From an uncultured Clostridia bacterium (GTDB lineage Bacteria > Bacillota > Clostridia > Monoglobales > Monoglobaceae), in the NCBI GenBank assembly GCA_947625905.1, contig CANQQJ010000011.1, positions 22,669-86,668 of the forward strand: a DNA stretch of 64,000 nt. The letters are read 5' to 3'. The notes beneath the pieces are model-generated. The model worked only from the letters and a program-made list of their open reading frames with translations. It had not been told where the DNA came from and made no database searches. Made by a program: the position numbers and the translations under genes. The stretch's first letter is position 1, and the number at the start of each line of letters is the position of its first letter. Below, in pieces: positions 56,805 to 64,000 of the stretch.

Positions 56805-57161
56805 ATGAAAGACTTAAATTATTATATGAATTTAAATTATAAAATCGAGATCACGCCCGACAGGGATGAGGGCGGATATGTTTTGTCGTGTCCCGAACTT
56901 GACGGATGCGTAACCTGCGCGGATGATCTTCAGGAAGGTCTTGCGCTGCTTGAGGACGCGAAAAAATGCTGGTTTGAGGCATGTATTGATTCGGGCGCAG
57001 AAATTCCCGAACCGCTTAATATTGATGATTACAGCGGGCAGTTCAAACTGCGAATACCAAAATCCCTGCACCGCGAGCTGGCGCAAAAGTCAAAGCAGGA
57101 AGGCATAAGCATGAACCAATACTGCGTGTATCTTCTGAGCCGCGGCGCATCCAAACAATAA
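56805..57161 (+). CDS. hicB: HicB-family antitoxin
   Basis: 'YKIEITPDRDEGGYVLSCPELDGCVTCADDLQEGLALLEDAKKCWFEACIDSG...FKLRIPKSLHRELAQKSKQEGISMNQYCVYLLSRG'. Confidence 0.92.
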   Translation: MKDLNYYMNLNYKIEITPDRDEGGYVLSCPELDGCVTCADDLQEGLALLEDAKKCWFEACIDSGAEIPEPLNIDDYSGQFKLRIPKSLHRELAQKSKQEGISMNQYCVYLLSRGASKQ

Positions 57162-57181
57162 GCCGCTTATATTAAGTTCGC

Positions 57182-57219
57182 AAAATCCGAGAGGCGTCGA
57201 AAAGCGCCTCTCGGATTTT
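57182..57219. terminator. Bidirectional terminator between hicB and carB
   Basis: AAAATCCGAGAGGCG / CGCCTCTCGGATTTT stem with A/T tracts on both sides. Confidence 0.85.
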
Positions 57220-57230
57220 ATTTATTTTAT

Positions 57231-60200
57231 TTATTTTATTTCTTTTATCGAGATCACCTCGGTGTCGGCGGGGGTCAGCTTTTGTTCCATAACGCTGACC
57301 AGCGCGCCGACGGTATCGAGGGACGTCATAAGCGTGATCGAGCACTCGGATGCGCAGCGCCTGATCTTGAATCCGTCGCTGCCCTTGTCGTTGCCCTTTT
57401 TTGGCACGTCGATGATAAGGTCGCACACGCCGCTGCGTATCACGTCAAGCACGTTGGGCACGCCCTCGCCTATCTTTTTGGCGGTTCTCACATTTATTCC
57501 GTTTTCTTTCAAAAACTCGGCCGTGCCGCCGGTCGCGATAAAGCGGCAGCCCATCGCGTCGAACCGCTTTGCCAGCGGCAGGAAGTTGGGCTTGTCCAGG
57601 TCGCGTATCGTGGCAAGGATCGTGCTGCCCTCGTTAGGGATGGTCGTCGCGGCGGCCACAAAGCCTTTGTAAATCGCTTCTTCAAAGGTCCTGCCAACGC
57701 CCAGCACCTCGCCCGTCGATCGCATCTCGGGGCCGAGGCTGACCTCAACCATTGGCAATTTTTCTGTAGAGAATACAGGAACTTTGACTGCCACCATTGA
57801 GGCCTCAGGGCTTATGCCGCTGCCGTAGCCCATGCTTTTAAGGCTCTCGCCCAACATGACTCTTGTGGCCAGATCAATAACGGGGACGCCCGTCACTTTT
57901 GTGATATACGGCACGGTGCGGCTCGAGCGGGGGTTGACCTCGATTATATACAGCTCGCCGCGGAACTCTATAAACTGGATATTGATCATTCCGATGACCT
58001 TCATCTCAACGGCGATCCTGCGGGTCACGTCCATGATTTTTTCTTTTATATCCTCGGGCACGTTCTGGGGCGGGTAGATAGAAACGCTGTCGCCCGAATG
58101 GATCCCCGCGCGCTCCAGATGCTCCATGATTCCGGGGATAAACACGTCGGTGCCGTCGCATATCGCGTCCACCTCAAGCTCGCGTCCGCCCAAATACCTG
58201 TCGATCAGCACGGGATTGTCCTGATCTTTTTTAAACGCATCCTCGAGGTACTGCACCAGCTCTTTCTCGTTGTGGGTGATCTCCATGCCCTGGCCGCCCA
58301 GCACGTATGACGGGCGCACCAGCAGCGGATAGCCCAGCGCCTCGGCCTCGCGTATGCCCTCTTCAAGCGTCCACACGCCTCTGCCCTTGGGGCGCTTGAT
58401 CCGGAGCTTTTCGAGCACCGCGTCGAACTTCTCGCGGTCCTCGGCCTCGTCTATGTATTTGGGCTTGGTGCCCAATATCGGCACGTTCATACGGTCGAGG
58501 AAGCCCGCCAGCTTGATGGCGGTCTGGCCGCCGAACTGCAGGATCACGCCCTCGGGCTTTTCAAGCTCGATTATGCTGTAGACATCCTCCTCGGTGAGCG
58601 GCTCGAAATACAGCCTGTCCGAAGTGTCAAAGTCGGTGCTGACCGTCTCGGGGTTGTTGTTTATGATGATAGTCTCGATGCCCATTTTTTTGAGTGCCTG
58701 AATACTGTGAACGCTGCAATAGTCGAACTCGATACCCTGGCCTATCCTGATCGGGCCCGAGCCCAGCACCATGACCTTGCGCTTGCCCGACGGCACCGCC
58801 TCGTTTTCCTCGTCGTAGGTCGAGTAGTAGTAGGGCGATACCGCCTCGAACTCGCCCGCGCAGGTGTCGACCATTTTGTATACCGGGCGGATCCCCAGTT
58901 CCTCGCGCTTTTCGCGCACCTCGTCTCCGGTGCAGCCGATTATCTGGGCTATGCCCTCGTCGGCAAAGCCGGTTTTTTTGTATTTTCTCAGGACATCGGG
59001 CGTCAGAGTGTCGAGGGTATAATCCTTGAGCTCCTCCTCCATGCGCACGATATTGCTGATTTTTTTCACGAACCACGGGTCCATGCCGGTGATCTCGCAG
59101 ATCTTTTCCATTCGGTAGTCGCGGCGGATCATCTCAGCCAGGTCGAACATTCTCTCGTCGTCGGGCACGACAACTCTGTGCTTGAGCCCTGCCATATTGT
59201 GGTGCTCGGAAAACTCGCGCATCAGTGTGAACTGCTTGATCTCGAGGGAGCGTATACCCTTTAAAAGCGCCGACTCAAAGCTGTTGCCGATCGCCATGAC
59301 CTCGCCGGTCGCCATCATTTTGGTTCCCAGCTGGCGCTTGGCGCCGAAGAATTTGTCAAAGGGCCACTTGGGTATCTTTACCACGCAATAGTCGAGCGCG
59401 GGCTCGAAGCAGGCGTAGGTCTTGCCCGTGACCGCGTTTTTGATCTCGTCAAGATTATAGCCCAGCGCGATCTTCGCTCCGATCTTGGCGATCGGGTAGC
59501 CCGTCGCCTTTGACGCCAGCGCGGACGAGCGGCTCACGCGGGGGTTGATCTCGATGACCGCATATTCAAAGCTGTTGGGATTGAGCGCGAACTGCACGTT
59601 GCAGCCGCCCTTGATCTCGATCGAGTTGATTATGTCGATCGCCGCCTTGCGCAGCATTTGATACTCCTTGTCCGCCAAGGTCTGTGCGGGCGCGACGACG
59701 ATGCTGTCGCCGGTATGCACGCCGACCGGGTCGACGTTTTCCATCGAGCAGACGGTTATGCAGTTGCCCGCGCCGTCGCGGATGACCTCGAACTCGATCT
59801 CCTTCCAGCCGCGAATGCAGCGCTCTATCAAGATCTGGCCAACGCGTGACAGATGTATTCCCTGCGTGGCGATCTCCTCAAGCTCGTGACGGTTCTCGGC
59901 TATTCCGCCTCCGGTTCCGCCCAGGGTATAGGCCGGGCGCACAATGACCGGATATCCGATCTTTTCGGCAAAGCCGCAGGCGTCCTCGACCGTGTTGACT
60001 ATCTCGCCCTGTATCATGGGCTGGTTGGTGCGCGCCATAAGCCGCTTGAAGCTGTCGCGGTCCTCGCCCTCTTTGATCGACTCGATCGAGGTTCCGATCA
60101 CCTTCACGCCGTACTTGTCAAGTATTCCTTTGTCGTAAAGCTCGCAGGCGATGTTGAGACCCGTCTGGCCGCCCATTCCGGCGATCAGGCTGTCGGGGCG

Positions 60201-60449
60201 CTCCTTCGCGATGACCTTTTCGAGGTACTCGGCAGTCAGCGGCTCGATATATGTCCGGTCGGCCGTGTCTTTGTCGGTCATGATCGTGGCGGGATTGCTG
60301 TTCACCAGCACCACGTCGATGCCCTCCTCCTTTATAGCGCGGCACGCCTGGGTGCCCGAATAGTCAAACTCGGCGGCTTGTCCGATAACTATTGGGCCCG
60401 AGCCGATAACCAGAACTTTTTTTATGCTGCTGTCTTTAGGCATTCTCAC
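57231..60449 (-). CDS. carB: Carbamoyl phosphate synthase large subunit
   Basis: '[50 protein letters not shown]', '[25 protein letters not shown]'. Confidence 0.98.
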   Translation of the reverse strand: MRMPKDSSIKKVLVIGSGPIVIGQAAEFDYSGTQACRAIKEEGIDVVLVNSNPATIMTDKDTADRTYIEPLTAEYLEKVIAKERPDSLIAGMGGQTGLNIACELYDKGILDKYGVKVIGTSIESIKEGEDRDSFKRLMARTNQPMIQGEIVNTVEDACGFAEKIGYPVIVRPAYTLGGTGGGIAENRHELEEIATQGIHLSRVGQILIERCIRGWKEIEFEVIRDGAGNCITVCSMENVDPVGVHTGDSIVVAPAQTLADKEYQMLRKAAIDIINSIEIKGGCNVQFALNPNSFEYAVIEINPRVSRSSALASKATGYPIAKIGAKIALGYNLDEIKNAVTGKTYACFEPALDYCVVKIPKWPFDKFFGAKRQLGTKMMATGEVMAIGNSFESALLKGIRSLEIKQFTLMREFSEHHNMAGLKHRVVVPDDERMFDLAEMIRRDYRMEKICEITGMDPWFVKKISNIVRMEEELKDYTLDTLTPDVLRKYKKTGFADEGIAQIIGCTGDEVREKREELGIRPVYKMVDTCAGEFEAVSPYYYSTYDEENEAVPSGKRKVMVLGSGPIRIGQGIEFDYCSVHSIQALKKMGIETIIINNNPETVSTDFDTSDRLYFEPLTEEDVYSIIELEKPEGVILQFGGQTAIKLAGFLDRMNVPILGTKPKYIDEAEDREKFDAVLEKLRIKRPKGRGVWTLEEGIREAEALGYPLLVRPSYVLGGQGMEITHNEKELVQYLEDAFKKDQDNPVLIDRYLGGRELEVDAICDGTDVFIPGIMEHLERAGIHSGDSVSIYPPQNVPEDIKEKIMDVTRRIAVEMKVIGMINIQFIEFRGELYIIEVNPRSSRTVPYITKVTGVPVIDLATRVMLGESLKSMGYGSGISPEASMVAVKVPVFSTEKLPMVEVSLGPEMRSTGEVLGVGRTFEEAIYKGFVAAATTIPNEGSTILATIRDLDKPNFLPLAKRFDAMGCRFIATGGTAEFLKENGINVRTAKKIGEGVPNVLDVIRSGVCDLIIDVPKKGNDKGSDGFKIRRCASECSITLMTSLDTVGALVSVMEQKLTPADTEVISIKEIK

Positions 60450-61515
60450 CGCCTCCTTTCACAAGCGTCAAAAAGTCGTCGAATATAAATCCGGTGTCCA
60501 GCGGCCCGGGCGACGCCTCGGGGTGGAACTGCACGCTGCGTATCGGCAAAGTCTTGTGTTTTATTCCCTCGCAGGTGCCGTCGTTGACGTTGACATAAAG
60601 CTCTTCGACGCCCTCGGGATAATCGGACAAAATGTAGTTGTGGTTTTGAGAAGATATATAGACCCGTCCCGTCTCGAGATTCTTGACCGGGTGGTTCCCG
60701 CCGTGGTGCCCGAACTTCAGCTTCTCGGTAGAGCAGCCCAGCGCCATGCCTATTATCTGGTGCCCCATGCAGATACCGCAGAGCGGCGCCCTGCCGATAA
60801 GCTCCTTAACGGTCTCGACGGTCTCGGGCACGTCCTTGGGGTCGCCGGGACCGTTTGAAATAAACACCAGATCGGGGTTTGACTTTAAGATCTCCTTGGA
60901 TTTGGCGTTATACGGGAACACCGTGATCTCGCAGCCGCGGCTCTTGAGGTCGCGCAGGATACCCGCCTTGCAGCCCATGTCGATAAACGCTATTTTGGTA
61001 CCTTCGCCCTTTATTTTATAGGGCTTTTTGCAGGAAACGCGGCTTATCACGTCGCTGTTGTCGAGGGAGTCAAGCTTCTTTTTAACCGCGCTCTCGCCAA
61101 GCTCCTTGGTCGTTATCATTCCCCTCATGCAGCCGCTCTCGCGTATCATGCGGGTCAGGGCGCGGGTGTCGATCCCCTGAAGGCCGACTATCTTGTTCTG
61201 GCGCAGAAATCCGTCCAGGTCCATCTCGGTCCTGAAATTGCTGGGATAGTCGCACATCTCACGCACCACAAAAGCGCTCAGCGCGGGTGCGTCCGCTTCC
61301 ATATCCTCAAAGTTCACGCCGTAGTTTCCGATAAGCGGATACGTCATAACCACTATCTGACCGCAAAACGACGGGTCGGTCAGCGTCTCCTGGTAGCCCG
61401 TCATGTTGGTGGTGAACACCACCTCGCCCACCGTGTCATGAATGTACCCGAACGCCGTTCCGCAAAACTCGGCGCCGTTCTCAAGTATAAGCCTTGCAGG
61501 CTTTCTTGTCTGCAT
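60436..61515 (-). CDS. carA: Carbamoyl phosphate synthase small subunit
   Basis: '[62 protein letters not shown]', '[16 protein letters not shown]'. Confidence 0.97.
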   Translation of the reverse strand: MQTRKPARLILENGAEFCGTAFGYIHDTVGEVVFTTNMTGYQETLTDPSFCGQIVVMTYPLIGNYGVNFEDMEADAPALSAFVVREMCDYPSNFRTEMDLDGFLRQNKIVGLQGIDTRALTRMIRESGCMRGMITTKELGESAVKKKLDSLDNSDVISRVSCKKPYKIKGEGTKIAFIDMGCKAGILRDLKSRGCEITVFPYNAKSKEILKSNPDLVFISNGPGDPKDVPETVETVKELIGRAPLCGICMGHQIIGMALGCSTEKLKFGHHGGNHPVKNLETGRVYISSQNHNYILSDYPEGVEELYVNVNDGTCEGIKHKTLPIRSVQFHPEASPGPLDTGFIFDDFLTLVKGGGENA

Positions 61516-61542
61516 AGAATCACCTCAAATATGTTAAAATAA

Positions 61543-61576
61543 AAGGACAATTGAGAATAATGACCTCAATGTCCTT
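61543..61576 (-). terminator. Putative attenuator/terminator hairpin in the carA 5' leader
   Basis: Minus strand: AAGGACATTGAG-GTCATTATT-CTCAATTGTCCTT followed by TTATTTTAAC, just upstream of the carA RBS. Confidence 0.5.
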
Positions 61577-61776
61577 AATAATTATCTTGTTTTTGAAAAT
61601 AGGTTACCCCTGAAAATGAAAAACAGGAATTGATCAAACGGCGTATGGTACAAAATCGCAATTTAATCACTTCCTCTTTCAAGCATTTTTATTATTTTAC
61701 CACTGCAAAATATATATGTCAAGAGGAAATCCAAAAATTTTTAGTATTTTCGCAGGGAGATATTATCCGCCCTGTT

Positions 61777-61868
61777 TGCCTCCTCCCGGGAGGAGGTGGA
61801 TTTTCGCCGCAGGCGAAAAGACGGAGAGGGGAACATAGTGATTAGTAATTAGTGAATAGCGATTAGGA
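61777..61868. repeat. Composite repeat, modules A + B
   Basis: 'ttgcctcctcccgggaggaggtggattttcgccgcaggcgaaaagacggag' + 'gggaacatagtgattagtaattagtgaatagcgattaggaa'; matches 42412-42503. Confidence 0.85.
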
Positions 61869-62705
61869 ACGCTGTGACTGCGACATATTCGCCGCGTTTC
61901 GCAGCATTTCCTCGCTCACACCCATGTTCTTTAAGTTCGCTATCATCGCGTCTATGCCTTCCATTCGGCCTTCCATTCGGCCTTCTTTGCGGGCGTCTCT
62001 CATCATTGCTTTTTGTATCTGTTCATCATCGTACAGTGAAAACATTATATCATGCACCTCGCTTTCGTGGTTTGACAGGTATTCTTTTAAGATATTCCTG
62101 TCTTTGCATATTTTTATCGTTTCGTCTATAGCCTTTTTCGTCCTGCCGTGGGTCCTTACCCGGTCGTTTAAGATATGCGTGAACATCACATATTGGTTGA
62201 TTATGTCTCCCTTTCGGCTTTCCGTTATCACTTTTACCCTCACGTCCAGTGCCGTTTCGTCTCCGCCGAAATATTCCTCGCTTAAACTTATCTCTTTTTC
62301 CTCTACCTTCTTGTCGCCCGTATAGATCACGTAAAGCTCAGGCTTCGGGATCTCAAGCTTCTTTGAACTGTAGATGTTCAGCTCCTCTTTTTCTATATAG
62401 TCCTGATATGTCTGCACAAGATACATAAGACCCCTCAGTATTATATTCACCGTCCATGTGGACTGCGCCTCGACTAAGACTATCAGCCTTTTATCCATCA
62501 TAAAGCCAAGGTCGTTATACAGGCTGTCGGTGAGGATATTTTTGAGAGTGACTATCTCGATCATGTCCTCGGTCACATAGTCGGCTTCGGGGTGCAGGGC
62601 TTTGTAGAGCTCCACTATATATTTTGTGTCCTGAAACAGATTGGTAAACACGCTGTCTTTGACGTTGCGCTTCACTATCTTTTTATTGTCAGTCACGGCA
62701 ACCAC
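61863..62705 (-). CDS. Rpn/PD-(D/E)XK nuclease family putative transposase
   Basis: 'KRNVKDSVFTNLFQDTKYIVELYKALHPEADYVTEDMIEIVTLKNILTDSLYNDLGFMMDKRLIVLVEAQSTWTVNIILRGLMYLVQTY', C-terminal 'ARKEGRMEGRMEGIDAMIANLKNMG'. Confidence 0.88.
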   Translation of the reverse strand: MVAVTDNKKIVKRNVKDSVFTNLFQDTKYIVELYKALHPEADYVTEDMIEIVTLKNILTDSLYNDLGFMMDKRLIVLVEAQSTWTVNIILRGLMYLVQTYQDYIEKEELNIYSSKKLEIPKPELYVIYTGDKKVEEKEISLSEEYFGGDETALDVRVKVITESRKGDIINQYVMFTHILNDRVRTHGRTKKAIDETIKICKDRNILKEYLSNHESEVHDIMFSLYDDEQIQKAMMRDARKEGRMEGRMEGIDAMIANLKNMGVSEEMLRNAANMSQSQRS

Positions 62706-62780
62706 TTCCTATGTTTTGATATTTATATTATACCGCATTTTTGGTTGACAGTCAATATATTTATTTGAACGGATGGATAA

Positions 62781-62828
62781 CACCTCATCAGTCGGCTCCG
62801 CCGACAGCTTCCCCTCAAGGGGAAGCCG
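62781..62828. repeat. Module C-type repeat
   Basis: 'cacctcatcagtcggctccgccgacagcttcccctcaaggggaagcc'; close match to 42556-42600. Confidence 0.8.
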
Positions 62829-63166
62829 GGACGCCGGAGTCGTCGTCCCCTACGTCAACAGTGCGCATAATGTCGTAGGGGCGGACGACCTCGCATGTCC
62901 CAGATGATTTAATGATTTGCGGCCTCGTTTATTTGTGCTATCGGAATACGATAGTGCCTCGAACCCGCTCCGCGGCTCCGGCCGCAGACAGCATTAAGGA
63001 AGCTCTTGGTCAAAATTGCAAGCAATTTTGAAAGATAGCTTTGAACCCGCAAGCAAGCTTGCTGATTATCCCCGAGGGGCGCCTGAGCCTTCTCCGCCTG
63101 TTCAATGCGTTGCCGGGCATAGCAAAAGAGGAATCCCGAAGGATTCCTCTTTTTGAGTTTTGACGA

Positions 63167-64000
63167 TTAGTCGGCTTGCTTTTCGTAAAAGTCTATTAAC
63201 TTATACTGAAGCTTCGAACCGCCCGCGTACAGATAGTAATCATAACCCGGTTCAACCTCAAAACATACAGTCTCGTCACCGGTATCCAAACCTGCCCGTT
63301 TAAGCAATTCTGTACCCTCTGACGTGTTGCCGGTGGCAAATTTTAAAACTTCAATTGTTTTGTTTGTGGCAACCTTTGCCAAGGTAGCCTTTACAACACC
63401 TGCCTTGGTAGCAGTAATCTTCAATACCGTTCCACAATTGGGGGCATTTGACGTTCCCGGATTACTGAGCAGATATGCATTTTTTCCACCGTATGTTGTA
63501 CCACTACCGGGTATTACAGTTTGCTCAGTCGCCTTAACGGAAGGATTTTGGTTGGCAGTATAGTAACCATTACTATCTTTCCATGACGAATCTTCCGTAT
63601 CAGGGTTAATATAGTTTGTGCCACTAGAAGCTGTTTCTCCGGTTCCGTCTACTTTGATAGTATTGTAGTCATGCAAAGGATCAATCGTCAAAGATTCACC
63701 AATAGTTACAGGGTCAGGATCCGCTTTATGCAGTTGTTCAGCAAGTCCCGCGTTATTCGGATCAAAGGTTGCCGAAGGATCCACTCCCTTGATGTTCTGT
63801 ATGGCTTCCTGAGTTCCTTCGTACTGTTCAGTACCGGTAACTATAACCTTTACGTTATGACCGAAGTCGTCGAATTTAACCTCATAGTCTTTGTTTGTCT
63901 CGCCATCGATATTCTGATACGAGCCGCTCTTGTCGCTCTGCCACTGATAGGTAACCTCAGCATCGCCCGGTTCAACATTGGCTGTCAGCTTTGTGCCTAT
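63167..64000 (-). CDS. Surface protein with bacterial Ig-like domains (5' truncated by window end)
   Basis: Minus-strand frame is open through base 64000: 'IGTKLTANVEPGDAEVTYQWQSDKSGSYQNIDGETNKDYEVKFDDFGHNVKVIVTGTEQYEGTQEAIQNIKGVDPSATFDPNNAG...' (Ig-like). The listed start at 63784 is internal. Confidence 0.75.
   Translation of the reverse strand: MGTKLTANVEPGDAEVTYQWQSDKSGSYQNIDGETNKDYEVKFDDFGHNVKVIVTGTEQYEGTQEAIQNIKGVDPSATFDPNNAGLAEQLHKADPDPVTIGESLTIDPLHDYNTIKVDGTGETASSGTNYINPDTEDSSWKDSNGYYTANQNPSVKATEQTVIPGSGTTYGGKNAYLLSNPGTSNAPNCGTVLKITATKAGVVKATLAKVATNKTIEVLKFATGNTSEGTELLKRAGLDTGDETVCFEVEPGYDYYLYAGGSKLQYKLIDFYEKQAD

Noticed and set aside
62840-63160. Possible CRISPR or tandem repeats in the repeat-rich intergenic region
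   Set aside because: Only degenerate palindromic fragments ('cgtaggggcggacgac', 'caagcaagcttgc'); no regularly spaced direct repeats with unique spacers.

Overview
The window looks like a Bacillota/Clostridia chromosome segment, consistent with a gut, plant-polysaccharide-degrading lineage. This is judged from gene content only. It carries: (i) two window-truncated surface proteins at the edges (1-2088 +, 63167-64000 -); (ii) a large-serine-recombinase remnant without its catalytic N-terminus; (iii) an xpt-pbuX purine pair; (iv) a pectin/hemicellulose block: SGNH acetylesterase, MATE transporter, M15 peptidase, a Ser/Thr kinase with an extracellular discoidin-like domain, a PL1 pectate lyase, LuxR and AraC regulators, and a 2131-aa GH3 enzyme ending in a rhodanese domain; (v) housekeeping genes: mscL, purA, apgM, pfkA, rpmE, glyS, holB, ricT, rsmE, carAB; (vi) HigBA-like and HicAB toxin-antitoxin modules, each with a palindromic operator candidate; (vii) a ~7.8 kb S-layer-type gene split by a frameshift at a T6 run; (viii) a complete atp operon in which delta (AtpH) and alpha (AtpA) are one uninterrupted ORF; (ix) mosaic families of interspersed palindromic repeats. 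The leading candidate for something new is the AtpH-AtpA fusion, with an A6 homopolymer exactly at the junction. Next are the GH3-rhodanese fusion, the kinase/glycan-binding-domain receptor beside the pectate lyase, and a tandem amplification of the pfkA 3' end with its hairpin. No tRNA, rRNA, CRISPR array or recognised riboswitch was found by eye. All family calls come from reading motifs in the sequence; no searches were run.
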